Source of the DNA: Lamellibrachia satsuma
Taxonomy: Eukaryota; Annelida; Polychaeta; Sabellida; Siboglinidae
Direction of reading: 5' to 3'
Assembly (NCBI GenBank): GCA_033239005.1
Contig: BSQZ01000004.1
Span: 11,971,507 to 12,035,506, forward strand
DNA: 64,000 bases
The position numbers and the translations under genes are program-made. Shown here piece after piece: positions 11,360-25,136 of this stretch. Below the pieces are notes generated by a model, which had not been told where the DNA came from, did no database searches, and saw nothing but the letters and a program-made list of their open reading frames with translations. Positions within the stretch are counted from its first letter, which is position 1. Every line of letters starts with the position of its first letter.

Positions 11360-12200
11360 TTTATATCGCTATCAGTTGTGGTATCATTGATATTTCATCA
11401 AATTTACTGGAAAGTTTGAGTCTTCAACATCCTAATCTCCAACATGTATTCTCCATGGGGACATTTTTAATTACTACAAAGGGCAAACCCTACAGCCACA
11501 TGTAACAGCATTGTACAGGTGACCAGTGACATGTTTAGTATGGGAAACTTGTGGGCTGAACATTAGGCTCGGATAAACAAGGGGCTGCATTCAAGTGGGG
11601 TAGGCTTCCTCTCTCACACAAAGGGAATGAGCAGGCAGGTGCCCTTAATTGGCAATCTCTGTAAATAAACCTTGTACACTGAGGAAGAAAATGAGGCCTG
11701 AATGGTCTGATTTTGGTTTTACTGTCTGTTACAGTAACTTAGTATTTCTTTTTGATGCAAATGCTTGATTATATTGTTCTTGGTCACAATGTTTCAATAC
11801 CAGAGTAGACAGTGTCTATGCTGTAATGTTGACAACTTCCTGGCTGTTACCACATTCAGGGTGACATGCTAATAGCAGACAAATATGATTTTAAAAGTAA
11901 TATAAGTAAATATAATGGTAAATATTAACAGTATCAAATCAATAATTCCAACAAAATCAATTCCAATTCCCAAAAAAAAATTCAAATAAAAAAAAATGTG
12001 AAGTCAATTCCAATTCCGGAATGGAATTGACCACATGCCTGAAGTATATTCATGACAATATCTTGTCTTTGTGTACTACAGCAACAGTCATGAACAGTAT
12101 AATTGAATTGAAACAAGCTTATGTCTGTGGGGCTTTTGTCGAGAGGGGCTTTTGTCCATGCACCATACTATCTAGCAGATGCTTTCAGTATAATACCTAA

Positions 12201-12204
<4 letters not shown>

Positions 12205-12262
<58 letters not shown>
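12205..12262. repeat. (AT)n(GT)n microsatellite
   Basis: An AT dinucleotide run passes into a short GT run. No gene is nearby. Confidence 0.9.
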
Positions 12263-12264
12263 GG

Positions 12265-13470
12265 CAGGTATGTGTGAGTGCGTGCAGCATTTATAAGGTA
12301 AAGATATCACAAACATAGATCTGCATTTGGTCCAATAACAATATTCATGCATTATGTTATCTAAATTGAGTGTCAGATATAAAATAAGGAACCCCATAGA
12401 AAGTGTACCTATGGGTTAATATCCATATTTTGTTATGGAATTTTGACCCCTTATAGAATTTTGACCTCCCTGGCCCATTGAAAACAGTGCAATGTTGATT
12501 AGATAATATAATGCACTTTGGAGCTAGGATTCTACAATTTTGGTTACATGTGTTTGGTTATGTTAGCAGTGGCATTCGTCAAACTGACCAAACAGATTCA
12601 TTAAAAGCATTAACAGATCAGTGAAAGACCCATTGGTTGAATTAACATGGCTCCATAGGGAAAATGCTTTTCCCTGTGGTTGATTACTTTATACATTCTA
12701 TATGACACTGGCACTCTTATATTCTAATACGATGAGACATGCCACACATAACTTGGATTAGGACATGTTGAACAGCTGATCGATGTGGTTATTCTCAATA
12801 CAAGAGTGTGACAACATAACATATTGATTTTTTTATACCAAACATGCCATAACTTTGTAAGAAAATCTAAAATTGTGTCAGTTTTAACAGGATATCGGGT
12901 AAATTCCAGACGTGTCAAATTTTATTGTTTGGGTCACTGCTTTTATACTTCTAGTTGGTAAGATACAAGGCGAACGGTGTAATTTCGATACGCCACCATA
13001 AAGGGGTATCATATGACCAGATACCGGTGCGGCCATCTTTCATACATTCAATAAAAAATGGTACAGCAAAAATTACACATATTTTAGAAAATGGTAAAGA
13101 AATGTCATACAGTTTATAAAATGACAGACATATCACAGGGCTAACGTCATGCTGTTATGACGCTCGTATATACAGTTAGCAAATTGAAGTGCACCACAAT
13201 TAACTAAGATTAGTCATACAATGCAAGTGTACGAAAACAAACATAAACTATACGTGCTACATGGAGTTCTTACAACTATGCAGGTTGTTACATCGATCAT
13301 AACAGCGCTAGCCGCACCTCGTTCGTTGCTAAGGCAACCGGAGTCCACACTCCACTGGCTTATCATTAAACTTGTTCAGACTTGCATACGTCCAGTGTGC
13401 GAACCAACGCTTTAACAACAATGCTAATATCACTACAGAAAACCGTGTTATTTATCACGCGTATTTCCCG
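12265..13470. other. Unassigned AT-rich DNA
   Basis: No gene-like frame with splice sites is visible. The short open frames here show no recognisable domain. Confidence 0.4.
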
Positions 13471-13489
13471 AGTACCTTAGCATACAGGT

Positions 13490-14170
13490 GAATGTGGTAA
13501 ATACTTCGTTTCAAAGCGTTAACATGCAACTAAATATGGTAGTTCCTTAGCTAAAAAGGGTTAACATACCGCTAAATGTGGTCATTACTTAGCTAAAAAA
13601 CGTTAACACAATGCTAAATGCGATAATTACTTAGTTAAAAAGCATTAACATACAGCTAAATGTGGTAAGTGCTTAGCTTAAAAGCGTTAACATACAACTA
13701 AATGTGGTAATTACTTAGCTAAAAAGCGCTAACATACAGCTAAATGTGGTCATTTATTAGCTAAACAGTTTTAACATACGTGGTAATTAGTTAACTTAAA
13801 AGCGTTAACTTGCAACTAAATATGGTACTTACTTAGCTAAAAATTATATTTGCTTAGCTTAAAACCGTTAACATGCAAGTAAATATGGTAAATAATTACC
13901 TTAAAATCGCTAACATACAGCTAAACGTGGTAATTTCTTAGCTTAAAAGCGTTAACATACAATTAAAAGTGATACTTAATATGCTAAAAGCGGTAACACA
14001 CAGCCAAGCGTGGCAATTACGTAGCTAAAATGTGTTAACATACAAATAAAAGTGATATTTACTTAGCTTAAAAGTGTTAACATGCAGATAAATGTGGTAA
14101 ACACTTAGCTTAAAAGCATTACATACGTAACTAAGTGACAAAATACATATAAAAGCGGTATTTTCTTAGA
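13490..14170. repeat. 42-bp tandem array, about 15 copies
   Basis: A unit of 42-43 bp, consensus AGCGTTAACATACAGCTAAA followed by TGTGGTAATTACTTAGCTAA, repeats through this block. Copies are diverged, with some truncated units. Each unit carries the palindrome GTTAAC and ends AGCTAA. No coding potential is seen. Confidence 0.85.
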
Positions 14171-15762
14171 CAAATCGGTACTCTTTCTCATTACTCGTGC
14201 TATGTATAATTCATACGATAACCAATACCTTAAATATGCGATGATTTTGTTGTTTTCCTTGCAATCGTCATTTCCAGCTCTATAACTAAAATTTTTTTCT
14301 TTTTTATTTATTTATTTTTTTTATTTATTTATTTTTTTTCCCGGTACTCCTACAGTCACTAGGGGGCGCTGCGCTGAGATTAGGTCAAGCTACAGTCGCT
14401 TGGAGGCGCTGCGCTCCTGGATGCGCGCGCAACCGGAAGCGGAAGTGATTCGTGGTACGTTTGGCGGATACGAACTAAGTCTCTACTACTAAGGAAGCCC
14501 AATGTTGGCTTAGTTTGAATAACTATTAAAACAAGGAAATATTGACTAAAATACACACGGCTTAGACTACACAAGGCCAGCTCCCACAGCTCCGCTAAAG
14601 GTCAACATATATAAATGTGACAGACGCGGGGTTGTGTGCCGCTTCGTGCCCAACTTTGGCGCTAATAGATATGTGGTTAAACCAGGAATACATGTCTGCA
14701 GTTTGGAAGCTGCTGTTGTCTTCTCCTACTGACGCGGGTAATGCTCTCTGGTGATAAAGTGGCGCATACACAGTTTTATAAGTATACCAGTTTAGTAGTC
14801 GGGGCATATTTCATCGTTGTTGTTGTTTCCAGCTGACACAGATAATAATTCTATGATGCTACAAAATGAAACCACACAAATTCGTTTCAATTGCACATAC
14901 AACAAAAAACAATGACTACTTCGAAGGGCCCCCGGACACTCGTATGCAGAAAAAAACATGCTTTTCTAATTCACGTACGATACAATGAATACCGCGCGTT
15001 GCTGCTTGCGAAATGCCTTGTTCGCTTGTGTCGATTAGATTAAGAAGTAATCAATAAAGGTTACCTGAAATAGCCCGTGGCTGCTTTGGTGGATAACATT
15101 TGTGGACGCTACATTTAAAACGTTTACTTAAAGTTCCCTTTTATTTTTTGTCTTGTTTCGCGTCATTCACGAAAACAGCTAAACCTATGTAGAACCCACT
15201 ACTGATTGGATCTCTCTGTAAACTGATCAACTGAGCGCAGTTAGTTTGCTCCGAGTGCTGACTGGCAGCAATACAGGTAGTATTTCGCAATTCTTTATCA
15301 ACAGGATATGGAATCAGGAAGACATTGAGGTAATATTGTTCCAATTAATCGATTTCGTATTCACACTTTCGCAAGATCTCCATCTTAACAATCAAGGTTC
15401 ATTATTTTGATGATTTTCACAAAAGTAAGCTTACGCATTCTTTTTTAAGTGGATTGTGTTACTTAAGCTATTCCCGCACTACAAATTTTAGCGTCAAAGA
15501 ACATGATTCGGTAGATCTTAAATATATGTAGTGTCTAGACTATATAGTACTATCATCTATACGAAGTGATTAATCGCACATTTGAAAACATATAACTTTT
15601 ATCAAAGTGAAAACGTTGTCCAATAATCACGACCATAAATTGACGGGATCATGTGGGACAAGGCGCATCTTTATAATTTTATAATAATAATAAAATACGA
15701 TATTTAAATAGTGCCATAATCATCTAGAGCTTCATGGTGCTGTACAATAGTATAGAAATGAA

Positions 15763-15852
<90 letters not shown>

Positions 15853-17640
15853 AATTAATACTACAGCAGACATTATTTTATGCCTATATCATGCCTACTG
15901 GAGGCAAGTTTACTGTTACATTTCAATGTGAACAAGAGAAGAAACGAGACGGCAGAGGTTAGTCTTCTGTCAACACAACCAATTATAATAATGGTCAGCA
16001 CATTTGTCTAATAAGACTGATATCAGCAGCGGAGTTTTTAGTTATATGAATAGCTAAACACAACGCCCATTGATAAACATTTGTATTTAAACTAATAAGT
16101 AACGCTTAATTACTTAACTAACCTAACAGCGTAATATAACGACTGCCAACATTCACTATACATATGACTTGATGTACAGTAATAACTGTACAACAATATT
16201 TATGAATTAGCTAATATAATTATCTTGTTAATTGTAATACATAAAATATACCATTTACTGCGCTAAAATGCTATAATGAACACAACCAAAATAATGTTGA
16301 CTTTACACAATAATACACAATGCAAATCTAAGGCTAGTCCCAATCACTTGTTTATATAACTGAAAAGTAACTACGCGTCCTCGTATACTTTGATAATACA
16401 CACAACGGCTCTCCATATCAGAACTTTCAGCATATGTATATTCTTGAATAAATGCGCACGGTGGAGCTCCTTACATTTGACGTTACACCGCGTTCATATA
16501 CAAGAGTTAATAATGCACCAAATAACTACATACTTGGTAACTCGTCACTAGCGTTTACATAATGCATAGTCGCAGCGTTAGAGTACATTGACTAACTACA
16601 AATTACACTAAATACTGTAGCTCAGATTCAGTAAACTACATTCATGTGGTAGCAATGTCGGAGCTTGTTAGGCGGCGCTAGTAGTGCTGTGATCGGCAAG
16701 TCGACCAAAACGTGTACCCACAGAGGCCCGTTTATAGGGGGTGCCTTTAACGTTCCATAGCAGCTGACATAGACATTCTATAATAAAACTGTGCATATGC
16801 CTGTAAAGCTGAATAAACGTACTTTGCTCTGATGTGCATCGTATTTTATTTCTTTAGGTAAAAGTATTTTGTTTTTTAAGGTGAAAATTTCACGTTTCTC
16901 GCAAATCCGGGATTCACCGTGATTCACGAAAAAACAATTGTATGTCTTTCATTGATCATTTATCAACACAATTAACATACAACCATACAACAGATACCAT
17001 GATGTATCTTAATAATATACCTTTCCAATAATGTTCATCCTACATGATACACATATCAAATGTTCATCTTGCATCAGCATGTCTTCAGATGTGCCTGTGA
17101 ACAGGCTTCTGTAAAATCTGCATAATAGTTTGCAGTTAAAAAAACTGTGTAAAAATATTTTTCATACACATAATATTAATAATGCTAATAACCTATACAT
17201 GTCAAACATGCTTAGAAGTAGACACTGAGTTTTAAAAATGTCTCTGTATGGTATATACAGTGTTTATTTACCAACAACACCTGTAAAAATTTGCAAAATA
17301 AGTGAGAAATAGCACGGCTTACATCTCTCTTGCAACCAAAATAATAGATGCATGACCCCCCCACACTGGGTTGAGAACATTTAGTACTTCTACAATATGT
17401 CAAAAAAATTACATTAATGTTAATATTAGTCTATTTTTGAGGCCAGGTACGCTTTTTTGATCAAAAAAGTAAAAACGTGTTTTGAAAACCTTGATGGGGG
17501 TGTCTTTAAACTGCTCTAACACGAAAACTAATTAACATACAGCCATACAACAGATACCATAATGTATCTTAATAATATATCTTTTCAATGATGTATAATA
17601 CTTTGCAAAAACTTATTTATCTTTAATAATATATAAATAA
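14171..17640. other. Unassigned AT-rich DNA with an (AT)n run
   Basis: This long stretch has no supported gene. It contains poly-T/TTTA runs at 14288-14340, paired AGGGGGCGCTGCGCT / GGAGGCGCTGCGCT motifs near 14362 and 14402, an (AT)n run at about 15764-15843, and a pair of direct repeats described separately. Small open frames on either strand show no domain. Confidence 0.4.
16970..17595. repeat. Direct repeat pair of about 65 bp
   Basis: A segment containing CCATACAACAGATACCAT and GATGTATCTTAATAATATA occurs at about 16970-17035 and again at 17530-17595, with a few substitutions. The spacer has no gene. The two may be fragments of a dispersed repeat. Confidence 0.65.
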
Positions 17641-18005
17641 ATAAATAATTAAGTTGTGGAAATGGTGATATGCTGAGTGGCGCCACTGTCGGGGAGTGTA
17701 GATTGTGTAAGTACAGTGATAGTGGAGATGATAGATCTGTCAGTCGCTCGGCAATATTCGCAGTGGTGAGACGTACATTGGTCGTGTTGCATGTGTGTGG
17801 TTTATTTCATTACACGTGCTTGACTGACTTTTCGTTTGCGTACATTTAATGATCATTCTATTACATTGTTTGCGATAAATTATTTCGTGTTAAATGTTTG
17901 ATTGATTGAATTATCTTCTCGAATAACAACTGTTACGTGTGACCTTATACTATGCTATAGTAAACATCGTATCGTTTGAATATTGCTAATGATCGTAAGA
18001 CTTGC

Positions 18006-18205
18006 ATGTCCGAAGTAGTGACCAATTTGCTATTAGTTCAAAATTCGAAAGTCATATCAGAGGCGAAATATGACAAAATCGCTGCGCATCTACAACGACC
18101 ATATGCGGCCACCGACCCCAAATTTCGCTGGTGGATCAAGCGTAAACGTTTTCAGCTGATCAGGTTTCTTGAGCTCAACATCGCTGTCATTCCCAAGCGA
18201 TGTAC
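18006..18205 (+). CDS. Possible first exon, KRBA2-like transposon gene
   Basis: ATG at 18006 opens MSEVVTNLLLVQNSKVISEA, then YDKIAAHL and FRWWIKRKRFQLIRF, ending near a gtacgtacg donor. The pattern (ISEAKYDKI..HL.....D..FR.WIK+K.F.L) resembles the N terminus of integrase-related KRBA2-type proteins. No following exon was found. It is also possibly a chance frame. The sequence about 300 bp upstream (GAGTGGCGCCAC near 17675) recurs near 48809. Confidence 0.3.
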
Positions 18206-18770
18206 GTACGTGACTGTTGTATATGAATATTATATGTTTAGGGTAACGTAACGCCTGTAGATTTTGTAACCCCCCCAAAAAATACATGCGCTTTTCGAAG
18301 AAATGTGTACGTTGTAATTCAGTTGAAATATAACCGAAAACTCTCATTGGAAAAAATATTATCATCTTTACATTGACAGTTAGACGAGCGAAACTAGTCA
18401 GCTAAGAGTTATGTAAAGATTTTTCTTTAAAAAAAAATTTAAGACTCATTTAAGAAACTTTTAAAGACACAACATTATAATCTAGATTACGGGTAATAAC
18501 TTGAATGTGTGTCACTTTCCATGTATGTTTTAATTACCAAGACGTTACACTAATAATTATTTTAAAGTTGTGTGCATAATATTATTACTTCACACTTCAG
18601 AAACACAGCGCTTAGCAAACCTATTCTACACGATTGAAATTAATTACCCCCACCCAGTTGATTACCCTTGTTACCCAATACAAGTGCCAACTACCTCACA
18701 TTCCTGAAACACACAAAAGGACATGGTTAAATATACACGTTCTTAGGCGAAACATTATGAAAACTACGGT

Positions 18771-20260
18771 ATTATTCCAACTCTGCACCATGCAAGAGGG
18801 GGCAAAGTCGGAATAATCATTATAAGTAGTCGATATTAAAATATATTGCGTTGAGTTTGTGTCACACAGTTAGCATTTATAATATAACACACGTTCTTAG
18901 GCTAAACACTATGAAAACTACGCCTATACATATAAGTTTGAATGAAATAACGGTATTATTCCAACTCTGCACCACGCAAGAGGGGGCAAAGTCGGAATAA
19001 GCTTTATAAGTACACGCTGATCACAGATAATGCGCTACGTTGGTGTCACACAGTTAGCACTTATAATGTAACACACGTTATTAGGCTGAACATGAAGTCC
19101 ACGCTTGTACATGTAAGTTTGAACGAAATTATTCCAACTCTGCACCACGCAAGAGGGGGCAAAGTCGGAATAAGCATTATAAATAGACGATATTCAAAGA
19201 TATTGCGTTGCGTTTGTGTCACACAGCACCTATAATGTTACACACGTTATTAGGCTAAACATTATGAAGTCCACGCTTGTACATGTAAGTTTGAACGAAA
19301 TAACGGTATTATTCCAACTCTGCACCACGCAAGAGGGGGCAAAGTCGGAATAAGCTTTATAAGTACACGCTGATCACAGATAATGCGCTACGTTGGTGTC
19401 ACACAGTTAGCACTTATAATGTAACACACGCTATTAGGCTGAACATGAAGTCCACGCTTGTACATGTAAGTTTGAACGAAATTATTCCAACTCTGCACCA
19501 CGCAAAAGGGGGCAAAGTCGGAATAAGCATTATAAATAGACGATATTCAAAGATATTGCGTTGCGTTTGTGTCACACAGCACCTATAATGTTACACACGT
19601 TATTAGGTTAAACATTATGAAGTCCACGCTTGTACATGTAAGTTTGAACGAAATAACGGTATCATTCCAACTCTGCACCATGCAAGAGGGGGCAAAGTCG
19701 GAATAAGCTTTATAAGTACACGCTGATCACAGATACTGCGTTACGTTGGTGTCACACAGTTAGCATTTATAATTTCACACACGTTATTAGGCGAAACATT
19801 GTGAAATCCACGCTTGTACATGTAAGTTTGAACGAAATAACGGTATCATTCCAACTCTGCACCATGCAAGAGGGGGCAAAGTCGGAATAAGCTTTATAAG
19901 TACACGCTGATCACAGATACTGCGTTACGTTGGTGTCACACAGTTAGCATTTATAATTTCACACACGTTATTAGGCTAAACATTATGAAATCCACGCTTG
20001 TACATGTAAGTTTGAACGAAATAACGGTATCATTCCAACTCTGCACCATTTCAGTCGGGGGGCAAAGTGGGAATAAGCTTTATATGTCATTTATAAATAT
20101 TGCGTTCCGTTGGTTTGTCATACAGTCAGTATTTTGAATGTTATACACAATATATGGTCATCCAGTAAAAAAGGACGTCGGCATACACGTTTTCACAACG
20201 GCACGCTTGAACTAACGGTATTATTCCCATTCTGCACAATACAAGAAGGGGCAACGTCGG
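18771..20260. repeat. Satellite of about 180 bp, nine units
   Basis: Landmark CTCTGCACCA starts near 18781, 18965, 19138, 19318, 19491, 19671, 19855, 20039 and 20230 (last copy diverged). Spacings are 184, 173, 180, 173, 180, 184, 184 and 191. The 173/180 alternation between 18965 and 19671 indicates a dimeric higher-order unit of about 353 bp. Each unit holds an imperfect hairpin: TTATTCCAACTCTGC faces GCAAAGTCGGAATAA around a GAGGGGGC loop. Confidence 0.9.
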
Positions 20261-20622
20261 AATAAGCAATACATACAACGCAGGATTAGCTAGTTAATTA
20301 CCCCCTTTGTTGCTCCGCTACAGCTTCAACACATTCACAACACAAACAAAGGACATGTTTCAACATCTACGCTGGCTAACCAATTATGAACTGGTAGCTA
20401 GTGAAGTACCTATAACACCTAGGACCTCCATTGTACGTGTTCAAAGTCAGCTCTATGTGCTAAAGAAGCCTATTATTATTTTCTACCGCAGGACATGATC
20501 TTATACAGGCGCATGTGTCAATTTAAAGATACGCTCAGCACACCTCGACTGAGCACATCTTCAAAGAAACATATCACGCCGGGCAGAGTTCAAATACACC
20601 GTAATCCATTTGATCGTTTTCT

Positions 20623-20726
20623 GAATTCTCACAATGGTCCGTCCCAAGTGAGAATCAACGTTTAGTCCATTCCAACTTGGGCGGGCGTTTTGGGAATTCT
20701 CACAATGGTCCGTCCCAAGTGAGAAT
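20623..20726. repeat. 71-bp duplication with self-complementary core
   Basis: GAATTCTCACAATGGTCCG continuing CCCAAGTGAGAAT occurs at 20623-20655 and again at 20694-20726. Each copy can fold on ATTCTCAC / GTGAGAAT. The block sits 80 bp before the DCPS start codon and so lies in its promoter or 5' UTR region; a role is unproven. Confidence 0.7.
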
Positions 20727-20808
20727 CATCTCCACTTTGCCCCCATTCCGAAACTGCCCGCAACAATGCCACCACGCGGGGTGTTTGTAAACCAATACTA
20801 CATCAAGC

Positions 20809-21202
20809 ATGGCCGACCAAAAGAGCGAAACAGCGAAACGTCCACATATGGAAGCTGAAAGCGAATCTATCTTAGAACCAACGAATGACCATGCTTCTAA
20901 AAAGCCCAAACTTGACAAAGTCGGGCATATGAACAATACGACAGATGAACACACCGGTGTCATAACGTCTTTCGGTGAATTTCGGACAACAAAAGTGCTG
21001 AATGAGGATTCTCAGTGGAAATCGATGGTTCTGCTCGGTCGATTCGGGAAAAGTGACAAAGATGCAGTTGTAATTTTAAACAAAACGCCGTTAAGCGAAG
21101 AATTAGCCAAGGAGATGTTGACGGAGACATCGGTCCTGAGAAATATAATGCAGAATGATATATACGGCACATACGAGCTTCTTCCAAAGCAAGAACTAAA
21201 CG
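20809..21202 (+). CDS. DCPS: DCPS exon 1
   Basis: It encodes residues 1-131 and the first base of codon 132, ending AAC G|gtaggg. The start ATG at 20809 is in context aagcATGG. It covers the acidic/basic N-terminal tail and most of the N-terminal domain (FRTTKVLNED, DAVVILNKTPL, NDIYGTYELLPKQELN). Confidence 0.92.
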
Positions 21203-24200
21203 GTAGGGTCGGTGCATTTAATTCTAAACTAAAGCAAAGCCAAAGGACTAAAACATCCAGTAGTAGTAGAGGACGCTACATATTAGTGACATAATGCTCT
21301 GTTCTTGTTTGAATGGTATGACGGGGGAGGGTTCTTTTCCGAGAAGCCATACGGGATCTTTTGCTTGTGCGTGTGATTTATAAAATGGTAGACTTGTAAA
21401 TATTTGTTAACAGCAACAGCCAACACATTTGTCATTCGAATTCCATTGTCATTGAGCTTTTACACAATTGCCATAGGCATAGACAGTGCTATACTATATA
21501 ATTAGCCTATGCCATGGTATATGCTGCGGCATAGCCATATACCACTTAGTACAGTATTTCTACAATTTTTTTTGCTGTTTGAAATAATCCAGATAGACTT
21601 CCATTATTCCATGATATGTTATAAGAGCACATTAAAGAAGAACAGTGGTGTATCTAATCTAGGATCTTGCAATGGGAAGCCAAGGTATGCCAAGCCTAGT
21701 CACCCATGCTATCATCTAGCAGCGCAACAAAAAATACAGTAACAAAATTATAAGTTTTGATGGTCCAATATGAAATGTTTAAGTTCAGAATGTGCATAGT
21801 TGGCTTTGTGTTTGACTTACTAAAAAAATATAATGCCATGTTTTTGTAGCTCTGAAGACAACATTGATTTACCCAGCAACGGAGAAGCACATAGCTAAAT
21901 ACAGCGCTCAGCAATCATTTCTCATCACAGAAACTGCTGATGACTATGCTCAGATCACGCTGCCATGTATGGAATCAGAGCATTTCAGTTTAGGAGTATG
22001 TACACTATGCACTCTTATAAAAGAACCCAGAAAAATTAGAACTACAAACTGATTATCACCAGTATTTTTGTTAATCGCAAATCTGTATGCTTTTATACAT
22101 GATTTTACTAATTCATACTTTTCTCTTTTAAATTAAAATGGTTAATATGAATACATTCAGAGTTACCACTCTAAATAAGATTTGTTTTTTAAAAATAATC
22201 TTGACAGTGATAAGTAATTGTAAACAGTTACATTACCAAGGTACTAAGATTTTTGTACGTACATAATCATATAGTTGTTGCTCTAGTGGCCGTGTTTATT
22301 ATTACTAAAAAAATGTGAAAGCACCATATATCTGGGACCAACCCGTTCATAGGCCTGCAAGTACAAAGCATACATGCAATCATAAAAATAATAAATATAT
22401 AATATTGTAGTTAAAAATAAATAATTATAGTAAATAAATAGCTAAAATACATATTCATAAGTGTCCTCATTCACTGTCATTCCTCAGTGAAAATATGCAC
22501 ACCTAAATAGATAGGTTTTCCTTAAGTTTTTAAACTTTAACTGTGATTATATATATTCCAGCATTTATTATGCTTATTAAAATACATTGTTTACATGCAG
22601 TGGGTCTACAACATTCTCAACAAGAAATCGGAGGCAGATCGTGTCATATATGAAGATCCAAATGCTGAGGAAGGGTTTATCGTCCTGCCTGACTTGAAGT
22701 GGAATGGGAAAGTGACTGAGGACCTATATGTGATGGCGGTGGTTCACAAAAGAGGCATCCGCAGCCTGCGGGACCTCACTGCAGTCCATCTTTCCATGCT
22801 CAAGAACATACTCGCGAAAGGAAAGGTAAACCGCTGTGTTTAATCACACCTATTAAGGGAACTGTACAACAATTCTCATTGGTTAGCTGAACGACTGTTT
22901 TAATGACATTGGTTAGCTGAACAACTGTTTTAATGACATTGGTTAGCTGAACGACTTTTTCAATGACATTTGTTAGCTGAACGACTGTTTCAATGACATT
23001 GGTTAGCTGAACGACTGTTCTAATGACATTGGTTAGCTGAACGACTGTTCTAATGACATTGGTTAGCTGAATTTATTATTACTTATAGCATCCAAGATTC
23101 CAAGTTGGTTAAAAATAGCATCTATGCAAAATGTGTTCATATTGTCTCTTAGTATTTTTTTTAAATACACAATTGGGTGATGAAATAAAATATGCTAGTT
23201 TTATGACATGCTACAGCAATTATTGACAGACAAATTTCCTGTTTTATTCAATTTCTTACAGTAAATATACTACAACAATAAACATTAAAACATGTAGTGT
23301 ATCATTGTTAATTTGTAGATAATGTGGGCATTTTAATTAGGAAGTAGCTAATACTCCAGACCAGTAAGCCCAACTGTACTGCTATTGGTCCGGCACTCTT
23401 TCCGCTTTGTATATGCAGTAAGCGTGTGCGTGTATTCCCTGCAGCATATAATGTGTGCATGCAGACGGTCAACAAATCATTAATAAACTAGGTGCTAAAA
23501 ACTGAACTATTATCTGATACGATAAAAATTGACAAAGTAATGATACATCATTATTTGAAGAGTATAGCTGGGCTTCTTCAAATGATCTCAAAAGTATCTG
23601 GATCTGCAGTAACAACCTTTTAATTATATGAAACACCCAACTAGCTCAATATCAGTAAGTTAAGGATGCAACTAAATAACAGGAACCAATGATCCACTAT
23701 AGCTCACCACTGGGTCATTCCGTGCCAAATCAACCAGAATCCAGAAATCTTCCCGGGTGACCATCTCCGGTTTTTATGAAATTTTACCACAATGTGTACA
23801 TCTTTCTAAATGATGACTGCATGCAAAATTTCAGTGCCAAATACCAATTCGTTATGAAGTTATGACTGATTGAATGCAGGGCCTGTTGTACTTTTTTGCA
23901 CTCAAAACTGCGGCAAGTCGTTTTGGATGATTTATTACTGCTAATAACTTTCTTAATTTTGAAGCTATTAAGCTACAAGTTGTTACAATACATAATTCAT
24001 ACCTGGAGAATCTGAATCTGGAATCATTTTTTGCTTTTATATGATAGTTTCAGAGGTGAAGACACCTAAAGTTGGGCTTTTGTCCATTCCGGAATTATAT
24101 TTTTCAGATTTTGGGGTACCACTACTACCTGATCATTCATCACAGACACTAAATGTTATTTGATTTGAAGTATATACCTATAGGTGCTTCTTCAAAAGAA

Positions 24201-25097
24201 AGCTTATCTGAATCAAGTTTAATATTAAAGTGTGGCTAGAGTCCAAATATGAGAAAAAAAATATAAAATATGAAAAAAGTGCCCTCATACCAGGGGGTGG
24301 TTTTGACCATGTGGGCGGTTATTTAACATCATGAGCTTTTAGTATGCTTAACATACATATATTACAGGGTTCGAATAATAGCGGGGACCCGGGTGCCAAC
24401 TGGCCCCTAGATTTACTGTCGGATCCCCAAAAATTCCAACTCGGGCCCGGCTGGCTCCCAGAATTTGGCAGAATTTTGCGTTATAAATACTATGATATCG
24501 TTGCATCTCAAAGGCACAAAACATATGCAATTTTATGAGGCACTACTGCTACCGACCTATCCTACTTCATTTCTCCACCCTCCACGAATGAACATCTTGA
24601 ATTTCCATCCGTAATTATCCAAACACACGTACAAGACCACATGATTGATAAAAAAACACGATTTTAATATCGATCCGTTTCTGCGGACCGTTAATTTTAT
24701 TCATGAGGGGGGTGTTCGTGCGCTAAAGGTTGACAAATTATGAACTAGCCCGGCCGAAAATTGCAGGAAAGCGTGTTTGATTTTTTCGATCATAATGGCC
24801 AATATTCTCAGGTGTATGACTAGCGGGGAAAATTTTTTTAAAAAGTAGACTGCAGCTGAGAAAAGAAAGCGTTTTCCTTGATTCGTGTCTGGATGGCTGA
24901 CCGTGGCGTATGCATAAAATATCCTAAAATTTTTGAATTAGTAAATCAGTCAGGACAGTTCGCGGCAGAAAGTGGCTGTGACAACATCAAAATTATTGCG
25001 GTCAAATGGCATGAAAGTAGCAAGAGCCACATCAAGTGTTGGGAGAAACACTTCAGACCTTAGCCTTAGCTGGCGTAGCAAAGCCAGGTAAGACTTG

Positions 25098-25136
<39 letters not shown>

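Larger units (their letters stand above)
9900..12041. mobile_element. hAT-like element with 8-bp target duplication
   Basis: The ends are CAGGCATGGGGTCAATTC and, inverted, CAGGCATGTGGTCAATTC: an 18-bp terminal inverted repeat with one mismatch. It is flanked by a perfect 8-bp duplication AAGTATAT at 9892-9899 and 12042-12049. An 8-bp duplication and CAGG-type ends are typical of hAT transposons. Subterminal DNA is rich in CAATTCCAATTC motifs. No hAT transposase is seen, so it is non-autonomous. A Mutator-like element is nested at 10317-11359. Confidence 0.85.
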
